Positions 1 to 12,174 of a stretch of DNA of 64,000 bases are shown here, piece by piece (position 1 is the stretch's first letter; every line of letters starts with the position of its first letter). Below the pieces are notes generated by a model that had not been told where the DNA came from, did no database searches, and saw only the letters and a program-made list of their open reading frames with translations. The stretch spans positions 3,598,501 through 3,662,500 of the forward strand of contig OX439000.1 of assembly GCA_949316495.1 (NCBI GenBank), in the 5' to 3' direction. This stretch comes from Amphiduros pacificus (lineage: Eukaryota > Annelida > Polychaeta > Phyllodocida > Hesionidae). The translations under genes and the position numbers were made by a program.

Positions 1-960
1 AATTGGTCTCCATATATCATTTCACATAAATGGTTGGTTATAGTCAAGTGGTTGTTGATGTAAACATCACATTTTCTGATGACAGGAAAATATAAAATCT
101 GTAGTGGCGATGAAATTGATGAAATTGTTTAAATTCCTTTGTAACTAAGGGGAACACTGCTGTCTCCCATATGTACAGAAATAGCACATTTGCTTGAACC
201 ATTGCCATTGGCCAGCAGCCAGAGACAGGAAGTTGCCTGTGGCCTAGCTTACCTCAACATTGTCCACTTGCACCTTACCTGTCGACTCTAAGGCACTTCT
301 CTAGGAGTCTTTCTTATATTGAATAGTTTGTACCAACCGAGAAAGTAAAGAAATATCTATTAATGTGTCGGTTTGTACTTAATATTTGGAAAGTGTCTGT
401 CTGTTTGTCCGTCTTATATGGTAACTAGCTTGATAATCTGCTCTTATCCGTACAATTAAAACAATCCTAAACTCCAGCAAAATACTCTTAAAATCTTAAG
501 CAAACAGTGACTAAACTACAGCATTGCTGCAAAAGTTAATAGCACAGCAGTTAACATCCTCAAACTCCATCAAAACAATCTTGAAACTCCAACAAAAACA
601 AAAAAACATTTTTCATTGAATTCACCACAAAGTTTCTCCATCCGTATGCTAACAAAATACTGGTATTTGAGACAAAGGATAATCTGAGTCTGAGACTCAG
701 ATTCTTAAACTGGCATCGTGAGAACATGGTTGTATTTATGAGGCTTTCCCAAGTTTTTTAAACTCAGTCTTTAAATGTTTGATCTTACTGTTGGCCTTAC
801 AAGTACAAGTATTCTCAATGTTCCTGCATGTCTCCATTTGCATTGCAAACCTGTTCATTTCATGGACAAAAGATGAAAGGGAGGTGATTGTTTTCTAAAA
901 TTAGGACAATATAATTGGTGATCGTATAAATCCCATATAGTTCCAGAGTTTCCAGTTATG
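1..960. other. unique AT-rich sequence, no gene recognised
   Basis: This is ordinary AT-rich sequence with no long open frame, no recognisable protein motif and no tandem repeat. It runs directly into the hexanucleotide array that begins at 961. Confidence 0.6.
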
Positions 961-1342
961 GTGTGGGTGTGGGTGTGGGTGTGGGTGTGGGTGTGGGTGT
1001 GGGTGTGGGTGTGGGTGTGGGTGTGGGTGTGGGTGTGGGTGTGGGTGTGGGTGTGGGTGTGGGTGTGGGTGTGGGTGTGGGTGTGGGTGTGGGTGTGGGT
1101 GTGGGTGTGGGTGTGGGTGTGGGTGTGGGTGTGGGTGTGGGTGTGGGTGTGGGTGTGGGTGTGGGTGTGGGTGTGGGTGTGGGTGTGGGTGTGGGTGTGG
1201 GTGTGGGTGTGGGTGTGGGTGTGGGTGTGGGTGTGGGTGTGGGTGTGGGTGTGGGTGTGGGTGTGGGTGTGGGTGTGGGTGTGGGTGTGGGTGTGGGTGT
1301 GGGTGTGGGTGTGGGTGTGGGTGTGGGTGTGGGTGTGGGTGT
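961..1342. repeat. (TGTGGG)n microsatellite, about 64 perfect copies
   Basis: A 6-bp unit is repeated without any interruption or substitution for about 382 bp. Each unit carries a run of three G on the plus strand separated by TGT, so the plus strand fits the G-quadruplex rule G3-N3-G3 many times over. The 6-bp period makes every frame open, which gives spurious Val-Trp, Gly-Val and Thr-His dipeptide frames. The perfect homogeneity suggests recent expansion. It resembles a G-rich telomere-like repeat but is not the animal TTAGGG unit. Confidence 0.98.
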
Positions 1343-2767
1343 ATATTAAGCAGCCTCTATTCACGTGTGGCCAGCTGTGCGGGTTTGCTTATACTGACAT
1401 CTATAACTACCCCGACTTTGTGTGACAATAGAATAACCAAATATAACAACAAAGTTGTAAACGGGTGCGCAATAGCCAAGCCTGAGGCATCGAGTATGCA
1501 GAGCGAGATGAAACCTGCCGCTTGGGGGCGCTGTATGGCCAGGCATCAGGTGAGAAACATCTCTACAACAAGTGTATTATTGAATTACTAAAGTGCTTGT
1601 ATATGCTTATGTCTCTAAATGAAATACACCAGAGACATTATGAGCAATATTTGTAGAATTCCCCGGCACTATGTTAGGAGATTCCTCTCCATCACTCACA
1701 GGAGTAAATATCATATTCCGGTATACAGGTTAATGACAGGCGTGTTGCTGGGTTAGATTTGACCTCATAGTATGTGCAAAGAAAAAAGGCGCCTTTCCAC
1801 CAAAGGAAATAAAGCATAATAAGAAAAAGATCTAATTAGATGGAAGCGTACAAGGCTGTATAATTGTATTTTTGTTATATTATACATGTATACATGTATA
1901 TTCTTCCCAAGGTTATCAACCATCTTCATACTTATATAAGAAGAATTAGGCATGTCCAAAGGTCAGGCTCATGGTCCAAGGTTTTATCAATATGTGAGGC
2001 AATGTATTCGGGAACGATAACATGGGCCCAGATCTTGATCACCCTAATGTAAACCATCAAAGAGTAATCTGCTGAAATTATTCAACGATAACACCTGTGT
2101 ACAGGAAAATGTTTCCTTTTCATAGATTTATCGCGGGAATGTTGTGATAACACCCGATCAACTCAAATTCCTCTACAGCTGTGCAATGAAAGCTATTAAA
2201 CTTAGAATCTCTTCTAAAGATAGTCTATCTTTGGGGTAGAAATCAAAATAAGCTTTATGAAAATTTATACAAGATTGACAAGTAACAGGAGTTTTCTTTA
2301 AAAAGTTTAGAGACTATATATTTTGGGGGGACGAATCCTTTTTTGGCGTGAGTGCGGGGTTAGTGCAAATGCCTTGTTGGTGCGAGTGCACTTTTTGGCA
2401 TGCGTAAATGGACAAAAATGTTTATGTGCGTGCTTATCTTTGAATATGCGTAGATGCGTAGATGAGTGCATGTGCGTATATCAATTTTTATATGTACGTG
2501 TTTAGGTATGCGTAGATGTGCGTAGAGGAATCCAGAAAGATATTTGGAAGACCTCCCAATATGTTTTCATGGTTATTAGAAGCATATGTTAGGAGAAAAC
2601 AAACCAGTTAGTACCTCCGCACATTATGATCTCGGTCCTTTATAAAGAGGGAATTCTGACAGATCGAGACATCACAATGCGAGAAATGACCAAGAAGGAT
2701 AGAGTGAGATCTGTCAGGTGAAATGATTGAGACCGGTGATTTAGATGTACAGTACCATGTGATATGG
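1343..2767. other. unique sequence, small palindrome
   Basis: No gene is recognised. A perfect 20-bp palindrome (TATACATGTATACATGTATA) lies at 1881-1900. Around 2440-2530 there are several loose copies of a GCGTAGATG motif, too irregular to call an array. Confidence 0.5.
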
Positions 2768-3690
2768 GGAGGGAGGTCTAACTATGGGAGAGCCGTTTGA
2801 CATGTGATATGAGGTGGTAGGTCTACCAATCAGAGACGGCCGTCTGTCATATCATTAGGGAAGATCGGTCTACTAATGAGAGGAGGCCGCCCGTCATATC
2901 ATATGGGAAAGTAGGTCTACCAATGAGAAATGGTTACGATATATTTATAAGGTCAGTCTACCAAACAGAGATGGCCGTCTGTCATATCATTAGGGAAGAT
3001 CGGTCTACCAAACAGAGATGGCCGTCTGTCATATCATTAGGGAAGATCGGTCTACCAAACAGAGATGGCCGTCTGTCATATCATTAGGGAAGATCGGTCT
3101 ACCAAACAGAGATGGCCGTCTGTCATATCATTAGGGAAGATCGGTCTACCAAACAGAGATGGCCGTCTGTCATATCATTAGGGAAGATCGGTCTACCAAA
3201 CAGAGATGGCCGTCTGTCATATCATTAGGGAAGATCGGTCTACCAAACAGAGATGGCCGTCTGTCATATCATTAGGGAAGATTGGTCTACCAAACAGAGA
3301 TGGCCGTCTGTCATATCATTAGGGAAGATCGGTCTACCAAACAGAGATGGCCGTCTGTCATATCATTAGGGAAGATCGGTCTACCAAACAGAGATGGCCG
3401 TCTGTCATATCATTAGGGAAGATCGGTCTACCAAACAGAGATGGCCGTCTGTCATATCATTAGGGAAGATCGGTCTACCAAACAGAGATGGCCGTCTGTC
3501 ATATCATTAGGGAAGATCGGTCTACCAAACAGAGATGGCCGTCTGTCATATCATTAGGGAAGATCGGTCTACCAAACAGAGATGGCCGTCTGTCATATCA
3601 TTAGGGAAGATCAGTCTACCAATCAGAAATGGTCGTCTGCCAGGTGATTTGGGAAGATCATTTTACCAATCAGAGATGACCGCCTTTCAT
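2768..3690. repeat. 47-bp minisatellite, about 19-20 copies
   Basis: The unit contains GATCGGTCTACCAAACAGAG and GGCCGTCTGTCATATCATTA. From about 2950 to 3610 the copies are nearly identical at exactly 47-bp spacing (for example the CGGTCTACC word at 3000 and 3047). Copies at 2768-2950 and 3610-3690 are clearly diverged, the usual pattern of a homogenised core with older edges. 47 is not a multiple of 3, so no protein repeat is implied. Confidence 0.97.
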
Positions 3691-4570
3691 AATATTAACA
3701 AATATCAAACTATTCTATCAATGATATATTCAAGTCCATTGGCATCTTGTCATTAAAGTGAGTTTTTGTCTTTCAACATTTGAGGGGGAGTTTCTCAGAA
3801 AGGGAGATGTATTTTTCAGCAAAGGGAAGAAAGCAGTGTCTATCAGAATGAGAGAGCATCCTATCACCTGTATATCTATCTACCCCAGTCTACCTGAGGA
3901 CAGCACTGACTGTGATGGGCGAATGCCATGTCATTGTACCATTAGTCACAGCCACAAAGACCTGAGTGACAGGCTAAACTTGTATGAGTGAGACACATCA
4001 CAGCTAATATCTCTGTCTCAGGGGGATGTCTAGAAAGTATTTATCCAATTGCTATAATTTGAAATCTCACATTTAGTGGTTAATATATATATCTCAAACA
4101 ACATCTGTCTCTGTAATCTTCATTTTGTCACCCTATATTATTAGAGTGGGGTGGGTTTTAAAGATTAAATACTACTGGCATGTCTGAATACAATTTCTGT
4201 AGAAAAGTAAAAAGGCCTAATTACTACCTTTCATCGGATTTGTTAAACCACATTTTCAAGACAGCTTATGATATTATGTTTTAATCAATTTAAATGATTG
4301 AAACATTTGAGCAGCTCTTGTACATCATAGTCATTATACATTAATACTGGCAAGGATCAAGCATACAGTACACACACTGCTAACCTACAGGATGGCGAGT
4401 CCACACATAGTGCCATATGCTATAACATACACCAACTATTCAATAATATATCTCTTCAAAATTGATTCAAAAACCGATTCTCAATGCTTGAGTTTTAACA
4501 TCATCATTTGTAATCCACCAGGTGCTCCTTGTGTCAAATGCAATGCATGCTGGGATAGGGTTGTAGACCA
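3691..4570. other. unique sequence, no gene recognised
   Basis: Small open frames occur (up to 77 codons), but none has a recognisable motif or flanking splice signals that I would trust. Confidence 0.5.
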
Positions 4571-4700
4571 AAATAGCTCAACTGGTAGAGTATTCCTTGA
4601 GATCTAGGGATTCCCGGTTCGAATCCTGGCCAGTCACGGCCAAACGCTATTGTCTGGAATCAGCGGGATATAAATGTCAGCTTTTTTACATGACAGCTGA
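4571..4700 (+). mobile_element. tRNA-derived SINE, copy 1
   Basis: A Pol III A box (TAGCTCAACTGGTAGAG, from 4574) and a B box (GGTTCGAATCC, 4617-4627) sit at tRNA-like spacing. They are followed by a non-tRNA body with TTGTCTGGAATCAGCGGGAT and a TATAAATGTCAGC tail leading into a T run. The same head, body and tail recur at 26.7 kb, which marks this as a SINE and not a tRNA gene. The tRNA part does not close a proper acceptor stem. About 10 bp in the anticodon region differ between the copies, so this copy looks old. Confidence 0.85.
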
Positions 4701-6100
4701 TATGATGGCTACCATTCTGTATGTTGTGAAGGACAGATATTAATATTTTGGCAATAAATGCACATATAGAAAAAGAATCTAACCAATTTTGGAATTTAAG
4801 AAGAATAGAAATACAGTTATAAATTTAATAAACTGTTTGAATAAATAACATGTCAATTTGCATTTAGTCATATTATGAGCCAAGCTTGCTTGTCTACAAA
4901 GTCATCCCATGCATGACAGAATATAACACGCCGGGTGTCAGCACGGCCAACTTAAGCTGTGAGAATGAGAAATCATTTACATATATTTGAGTAAAACACA
5001 TAAAATGTGTTATCTTAGCTATGATCTGTATACATCCCGATTACTTGTAAACACATATCTATTTATATGCATATGGTCTATTTTTACACTTCCATGCAGT
5101 ACCTATTTGCTGGTTGTCATCTGCGCTACAGGTTGTTACTTCACAGTAGAAACTGAATATCGCGAATAATATTGGAACTCGACAACAAACAGGACTGCGC
5201 AGAATCCATATTCTATTTAAAAAGGATCTTGTGGAATTTATTCTGAAAAAATCTTTCTGAAAAAGTCTTTGTCAAATCTTATTCATCACTATTCAATTGA
5301 CAGTGGCAAGAAGACGATACTGCATGTCTATTGAGGCATGTGGAATATTAAAATGCGTGATAACATTGTATGCAGATTTGAGCCGGAGACAGGGACGCCG
5401 TAGATATGAATGGTGATGTGTTTACCTATGTGCTGGAGCATTCCTGCATGTGAAGTATCAGCAAGTTCTAAATAGGAATCATATTGCATCAATCTTCCTT
5501 CCTGTCACTCATTTGGCACTGGTTCTCTAACAGCTTGCTTGTCGTTCCACACAGTCACCTTTTTGTAAAAGAAACCAATTTTAGCCAATCAGAAGGAGAT
5601 GTTTTCTGTCATGCGAGCTTTGCAAACTTCCGCCGAGGTTAAATCGATAATTTGAGTCATTGACTGTGTTCATGACAAGACCTCTCCTTTAATTTATAGC
5701 TGGGAAAGTCTTTAATTCTGATATAGATTTCCTGTTTTGTTGGCAGGTTTTTCCGGTGTCGATTCTTGGCCCATAAGATTCTTGCTGTACGGCAATTTGT
5801 CCACCATTGATTAGCCAAAGTGATTCATCAGCATAGCGGAAAAGCAGTGTTCTGCTCCCATTGAACCTGTCAGCAGTGTGATCCATTATAATACAATCCG
5901 CAGTCTCTCTCAGTCTCGTAGTGTCTCTCCCTAAGTCTCCACTGATCTTCTCCAGTGTCCAGAGGTTTCCCATAACCCCACATAATATCCCCGGCACCGT
6001 GTCTATGCCGGGAAAGATTGCGCCTAATTGGCCACCATTCTTCAATGTTTTACTCCTCTTCCAGTATATCTCCACATACTCCGGACTTGACTATGGATAA
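4701..6100. other. unique sequence with one weak coding candidate
   Basis: This is mostly unremarkable AT-rich DNA. A minus-strand frame at 5689-6075 is listed separately. CTAGG-type splice and polyadenylation words occur but cannot be tied to a gene. Confidence 0.4.
5689..6075 (-). CDS. weak candidate exon, unknown product
   Basis: This is the longest open frame outside the tandem arrays, 128 codons. Its first codon is GTG, so if real it would be an internal or terminal exon and not a full gene. The composition looks protein-like (a mix of charged and hydrophobic residues; words such as TLLFRYADESLWLINGGQIA). I recognise no family. The upstream end lies only about 25 bp from the 22-bp array. 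A chance open frame of this length is quite possible in 64 kb. Confidence 0.15.
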   Translation of the reverse strand: MEIYWKRSKTLKNGGQLGAIFPGIDTVPGILCGVMGNLWTLEKISGDLGRDTTRLRETADCIIMDHTADRFNGSRTLLFRYADESLWLINGGQIAVQQESYGPRIDTGKTCQQNRKSISELKTFPAIN

Positions 6101-6420
6101 CCCCCAGAGGTCCTCCAGAACCCATCCAGAGGTCCTCCAGAACCCATCCAGAGGTCCTCCAGAACCCATCCAGAGGTCCTCCAGAACCCATCCAGAGGTC
6201 CTCCAGAACCCATCCAGAGGTCCTCCAGAACCCATCCAGAGTTCCTCCAGAACCCATCCAGAGGTCCTCCAGAACCCACCCAGAGGTCCTCCAGAACCCA
6301 TCCAGAGGTCCTACAGAACCCATCCAGAGTTTCTCCAGAACCCATCCAGAGGTCCTCTAGAACCCATCCAGAGGCCCTCTAGAACCCATCCAGAGGTCCT
6401 CCAGAATCCATCCAGAGGGA
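6101..6420. repeat. 22-bp minisatellite, about 14-15 copies
   Basis: The unit contains GAGGTCCTCCAGAACCCATC and repeats at 22-bp spacing (GAGGTCC at 6129 and 6151). A few copies carry single substitutions such as GTTCCTCC and GGCCCTCT. All reading frames stay open because the unit has no stop in any phase. This explains several overlapping frames on both strands without any need for a gene. Confidence 0.97.
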
Positions 6421-7379
6421 GCGCACCACATTGAGGACCACCAGCCACCCAGAGAAACCCAAGTCCGCCACAATAACCAAGATAAGATAGCCACCACGGG
6501 GTGTAGAGCTTACAAAGTAGAAACAAAATCTTGGCCGTTCTCCTCAAACATCCGGTTTGCATGTAACAACAAAATAAAGATATTAGCAGTTGGAATGGAA
6601 CCAGGTTACGACAATGAATAGGGTTTTATATCCCGACATAACGATACAAAACTAGCAGAATAAAAGCCGAGATTGAGGAGTATTATATATAGCTCGCCGG
6701 TCAAAAGTGAACAGGCTAGGCTCAACATGTATTTATACAGGACTTTTTATGAAATCAAGTTGAAATCTATTAATATGTGACCCTTATTGACAGAAAATAA
6801 GAAACAAATAATAAGAAGAAAATAAAACATTAAATGATACTTGAACATTTTGATATATTAGATATTCAATATTTAATGATGAGACCAATATTTTGGAAAC
6901 TCCGCTGAAAAAAAACATATGTGATGATGTCAAGAGAGAATGAAGTGGAGGAATTCAAGAGCAGAAAAAAAACAATTTTTGTATTCCGAAAATATCTTTT
7001 GATCATATCAAAACCATTCTTTGAATTGGGATAATCATCCAGAACACAAACGTGTGGATATTACAATTTGTAAAAGAATGAATGTTAACCTTTAACAAAT
7101 CAAAACAAATTATCTGCAAATAGATATTGGACAAAGAGTAATCCAAGATTAGAAATTAACTTTAGAAAACAAATTTTAAACAATATTGGCCATTGTTTCT
7201 ATGATCGAGTGAAGAATCAATTGTTCTATTCAGACTGACCCAACAATAACCGTTCATGGTTGTAAAGGTCAGACAGAACCTAAAATGACAATAACTGATT
7301 TAAAAAAAACGATCTTATAATGATTTATTATTATTTATATTTGCTCAAGAATGGCCCCGTGGCCGACGTAATTGAAGTT
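6421..7379. other. unique AT-rich sequence, no gene recognised
   Basis: This stretch is poly-A and poly-T rich, with frequent stops in all frames. Nothing in it suggests coding or structural RNA. Confidence 0.5.
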
Positions 7380-7465
7380 TAAAATCTATTACTGGGATTC
7401 GAACCCTGGACCGTTAACGTAGGAGAGGGACCTCTTACCAACTGAGCCACGTCCCACATCCTGGC
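7380..7465 (-). mobile_element. second tRNA-derived SINE or tRNA relic
   Basis: On the minus strand there is an A box (TGGCTCAGTTGGTAAGAGG) and a B box (GGTTCGAATCC) at tRNA spacing. The 5' segment GGGACGT cannot pair with the sequence after the T arm, so this is not an intact tRNA gene. The sequence past the T arm (down to about 7345) includes a GGCCACGGGGCC word and then an ATAAATAATAA-like tail, as a SINE body and tail would. It is a different family from the copies at 4.6 and 26.7 kb. Confidence 0.7.
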
Positions 7466-8699
7466 AAAAGTCCAAATGTATATAAACAAGAACATCTTGT
7501 TCAAATATATTTATGTTTTATTGCCCGCATTATTTTGGACTTACTCGATGATAAACTTTGAGAATGAAGAATTTTCTCTGAAATTGCAGTTTTGGGCCCT
7601 ACAATCGCAGACCCAATTAGTGCATTTCAACGACCCCTTTTACTTTTGAGTCCTGCCAAACAAGGTTTCTCGCATAGAAATGAATAAATGTATTGATCGT
7701 TACAAAGCATGGTTTGGTAAATGTAACGGAATTGAAATCTGCACAGGAAATGGACGGAAAAGGGGAAAAAAGCATGCTGAAATAAATGTAAGGTGTAGGA
7801 GGGTTGATAGTAGCCTCCAGACTAACACAACAAGAACAGGATATGTAGGATTTGATAAAGGGAGAGGTGCAATGTGTGTACATATAGCAAAACGGCATAC
7901 AATAGATGAATATATCTATTTTGGTTGTGATGATTTAAGCGAAATTAGTGGAAGAACATTCGGTGATAAAAGATATATTTTACCATGTCTAGACTTTTTG
8001 ACAGATTCTGTGAAAAGCCCCCTTTCGAAAAAAAATTATATTAAAAAATAAAATATAAAAATTGATGTATAAATAAATAAAAAAATAAAAGATTAAAAGG
8101 TTCCTTCGGTATAAAACTTAAAATATATAATTTTACAAGACCAAGTGAAATAATCTTTCGTTTTAGAAAAAGCACTCTAATGCCAATGCATCTGTAGGAT
8201 GGTTCCCGTTTCACATCTGTGCAGAAGGCTAAGATGGACATATGATACAGTGTTTGCCCTTTGATGTTTCCAATAAGAAAGAAGATATTTGGCAGGTGAA
8301 TCCTAGGGGCTGCATTCAGTTAGACAAATTGTTCCAATTCTAGTGACCATGTTTATGGGACCTGCTAATTAGACTGAAACTGATCTTCCCTCACACCAGG
8401 GGTCACTACTAAGGGTCTGGAAATGCATCTTGGGATACATTTCTACAAACCCAAAGCATGCTGGGATATGACACGGTCGACAGTATTTTCGCTTATTGGG
8501 ATGTGAACGATGAGATCTTTAGAACTATGTATTAAAGTATCATTTACGTGCCAACTTGGAGGGCGAAATGGAGTATTCTATAATGTTGAACTCGTCTTTA
8601 ATCTACAGTTAAGCTATTTCCACTGACCAAATATGGAAAACACATTTTGGGTGTCATTCCCTGTTATATGAATGGTCCATTACTGCCTCATGGACCATT
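7466..8699. other. unique sequence with a 123-codon open frame
   Basis: An ATG-started frame of 123 codons runs from 7680 to 8051 on the plus strand, Lys and Cys rich. I recognise no domain and see no convincing splice context, so I do not call it a gene. At about 8400-8480 two related words (GCATCTTGGGATAC, GCATGCTGGGATATGAC) occur about 35 bp apart. Confidence 0.4.
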
Positions 8700-9335
8700 G
8701 ATATACCAGTTCATGCAGTATTCCCTGTAGCACTTACCACCCATACCACAGTTCATGTGTCCTTCCCTGTAGCATTTACCATCCATACCACAGGTCATGT
8801 GTCATTCCCTGTAGCATTTACCATCCGTACCACAGTTCATGTGTCATTCCCTGTAGCACTTACCATCCATACCGCAGTTCATGTGTCATTTCCTGTAGCA
8901 CTTACCATCCATACAACAGTTCATGTGTCATACCCTGTAGCACTTACCATCCATACCACAGTTCATGTGTCATTCCCTGTAGCACTTACCATCCATACCA
9001 CAGTTCACGTGTCATTCCCTGTAGCACTTACCATCCATACCACAGGTCATGTGTCATTCCCTGTAGCACTTACCATCCGTACCACAGTTCATGTGTCATT
9101 CCCTGTAGCACTTACCATCCGTACCACAGTTCATGTGTCATTCCCTGTAGCACTTACCATCCGTACCACAGTTCATGTGTCATTCCCTGTAGCACTTACC
9201 ATCCATACCACAGTTCATGTGTCATTCCCTGTAGCACTTACCATCCATACCACAGTTCATGTGTCATACCCTGTAGCACTTACCATCCATACCACAGTTC
9301 ATGTGTCATTCCCTGTAGCACTTACCATACATCTT
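8700..9335. repeat. 42-bp minisatellite, about 15 copies
   Basis: The unit contains TTCATGTGTCATTCCCTGTA and GCACTTACCATCCATACCAC and repeats every 42 bp. Because 42 is 14 codons, one plus frame of 197 codons stays open with a 14-residue repeat (VSFPVALTIHTTVH). The recurring variants (CAT/CGT, TTC/TAC, GTT/GGT, CTT/TTT) mostly change the amino acid, so there is no sign that this frame is kept by selection. The left edge (8640-8760) has diverged copies. Confidence 0.97.
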
Positions 9336-10149
9336 TTGGCACAACACTGAATTTGCACATATATCATAAATATATACTAAATTGACTTTCGGATGTGCAG
9401 CATTTATACCAGTGTCATTGAATGTTATTTCTCTCATCAATATAAACCAAGTTTTCGCTCCCCTTGGAATTTTCTATTTACCCCTGTCCAAAGAAACATG
9501 TTACCAACTTAAACACACTTAACAAATCGGTCTTATGTTATGTTTTGTCGACTGCCTGTGTTTTGATAACACTTGTGAAAAGGGCTAAAAACTGATCAAG
9601 ATTGAATAATGATAAATGATGTGATAAGAGAGAAGTGTTTGTCTAGCCTTAACCGGCCACTTCTCGTCCATACATCCTGGTGATTTATCTTCCACAACAC
9701 AATATCACTCTCTCACACCTAAACCAGCTTTATGCATTAAACAATGTCAAAGGAAAACTAGGCTTCCGCCTCAGCCAATGTGTTAGTATAGGCCAGCATA
9801 TCATCTCTTGCCTCGAGGTCTCTACCCCCTACCTTAAATATATTCTATCAATTAGATTTGCCAGATTTGGATTATAAACATATAAGAAATCCTTTAAATT
9901 TTGTCTCTATCCCTGAATCCACAAGGTTCAGTATTTTAACTGTGATCCTTATAATTTCTTACCAGATAAAGTACTGTGAGACCTTGGAAAGTATGTTTGA
10001 GATTGGCCAATTAAGTACAGATGTTACAAAATGTATCTTCTATTATAAGAATCATTTGTTACTTAGGCCGTATAGTGCTTTGTACATCACAATATATAAC
10101 TGTGTATTCCTACCTCCACAGACCCATCAGCTGAGTTGTCAGATATCTT
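9336..10149. other. unique sequence, no gene recognised
   Basis: Two overlapping open frames (65 and 97 codons, 9680-10151) lack recognisable motifs. They run into the next array. Confidence 0.5.
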
Positions 10150-10800
10150 GAGTGTGATGTGTCCTAACCTTTTATAGACTTATAACTCTGAGGATATTTC
10201 CAGTATGATGCATATTATTTCATATACCTCACAACACATTAAAATTAGATATCTACAATATGATGCATTACAACCTTTTGCTGAATTTATAAATCACTTT
10301 TGCTGACTTTATAACTCATTAGATATCTACAATATGATGCATTCATACTTTTTGCTGACTTTATAACTCATTAGATATCTAAAATATGATGCATTCATAC
10401 TTTTTGCTAACTTTATAACTCATTAGATATCTACAATATGATGCATTCATACTTTTTGCTGACTTTATAACTCATTAGATATCTAAAATATGATGCATTC
10501 ATACTTTTTGCTAACTTTATAACTCATTAGATATCTACAATATGATGCATTCATACTTTTTGCTAATTTTATAACTCATTAGATATCTAAAATATGATGC
10601 ATTACAACCTTTTGCTGAATTTATAAATCATTTCTGCTGGCTTTATAACTCTACAGTTTGATGCACCCCAACCTTTACAGACTTGGTCATAATATCTACA
10701 GTATAATGTAACTCAGTCTTCCATAGATTTGACAACTCATTAAATATCCATGGCATGATTTATCCCAAACTCTCATCGTCTCGATAACTCATTAGATGTT
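10150..10800. repeat. 52-bp minisatellite with 104-bp dimer structure
   Basis: The unit contains GATGCATTCATACTTTTTGC and ACTTTATAACTCATTAGATA. In the core (10260-10610) two monomer types alternate: one with TCTACAATAT, mostly followed by GCTGAC, and one with TCTAAAATAT followed by GCTAAC. This gives a 104-bp repeat. Outer copies at 10150-10260 and 10620-10800 are much more diverged. Confidence 0.95.
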
Positions 10801-12174
10801 TAGCGGACGATGTATGCAGTCTACATGTCCACACAACATCAGCTATTAATACTGTGTACAAGGCGTTACCTTCCTGCAATATACCTGGACTGGACTTTAT
10901 AGAAGCATGTAGCCCTGACAATGGGAAGTGCAACTCTCGTCCCATGCGAGACGTGATTAGCTGCATTATTCTTCTCAGTTTTCATGCACATAGAATAATG
11001 TAAGAGCCTGCAAAATATAATCAACATTCCGCTTGAGCGGATATTGCAAGTGTTATTCTCTGAAGGCAATGATTAGCTTAAAGTAATGAGCCGCTCTGTT
11101 GATTAACGAAAATGAAAATGTTTGCAAGCAATAAATGTGTGATTATTTAGAATGCCACCACCACAGGGATCTCTTTATCACCGCGTAGGTAGGTGCATTC
11201 ATTTACTATGTTCTCTGCCTCCACAATGTATCCATACACTGTGTGCCTTGCCGTCATGAGCTGCATTCATAAACCGGATGTGAATACTCTCTACGAAAGG
11301 AAACATAAAAAATATTGAACCAAATTTTAATTTGATATCGTTGCAATATACATTGTTTGCTTAGCTATGAAAGGATTGCACACTGCATAATGGTTGATGT
11401 GATGTGGTAGCCGTTCTAATCGAGGGCAGAGTGGGTGTGAGAGCACCTTGTTGCACTCCCTGCGTGCAGGTGGTGCGTGCGCACATGCATCTTGTCATGA
11501 GCAGCAGTTCACCAACATTTTACATTAACACATTCAGTGTGCTTTTTACGCACGAATGGACCTATGATAAATAACAATGTGAGGTTTTGTGACAGTTGAC
11601 CTGCATAGCATAAGCCCCATAACGCATTCGACAGCCATGCTAAATCAATTTTTTTCTCGTATTCTCGTAGTGGACGTATTAATTATCGCTTATTTAAACA
11701 TCACCCAGTTCTTAAAGTATGATATCAGAAATGAAAGGATAAATACATAACTATCTATCTTCTTTGATCCATTATTAGTGACAAGATGATCGGAATAAAC
11801 GTTAACCAGAAACATAACCATCTAACACCATTCATTAACCATCTGACACCAATGGTGAAAAGCAATTTTGCATTGACATTTTTACCGGTCAGATACGGAG
11901 AATGTCGCTTGGCATGCAATCAAATGCCACCAACAAAATCATTGATTTTTCTATTTCTGATTTCAAAGAGGCTTTTGAAACTATTGATTATGTAAGTTAT
12001 ACTATTGACCCCATTGATCACGCTGTCGGCTCAACGCAGTACAGACAAACTCTGGTCTGCTCGCTTTTTATCCCGTTTGACATGATGTCTTGTAGAATGA
12101 AAATGCAGTTTTTTTCCTAAGCCTAGTTTTGGAGATAAGGCACTGTGAGTTGTCCACTAAGATAGAACATCGCC
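10801..12174. other. unique sequence, no gene recognised
   Basis: No coding or RNA gene could be supported. Short frames of up to 72 codons are present. Confidence 0.5.

Noticed and set aside
855-1425. Thr-His, Val-Trp and Gly-Val dipeptide frames
   Set aside because: They are translations of the hexanucleotide microsatellite.
2440-2530. GCGTAGATG tandem repeat
   Set aside because: Only a few imperfect copies at irregular spacing.
4571-4640. Intact tRNA gene
   Set aside because: The acceptor stem does not pair, and the same head is followed by the same non-tRNA body at 26.7 kb, so it is a SINE.
6018-6562. Overlapping Pro-rich plus frame and Gly/Trp-rich minus frames
   Set aside because: They are explained by the stop-free 22-bp unit, which cycles through all phases.
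7680-8051. 123-codon ATG frame as a small gene
   Set aside because: No domain, no splice context, no composition difference from its surroundings, and chance is sufficient in 64 kb.
8400-8480. GCATGCTGGGA words as ZNF143/SBS-like regulatory sites
   Set aside because: The match is partial, the rest of the motif is missing, and no promoter is nearby.
8757-9350. 197-codon frame with 14-residue repeats
   Set aside because: The 42-bp monomer keeps one frame open automatically, and most recurring variants replace residues.
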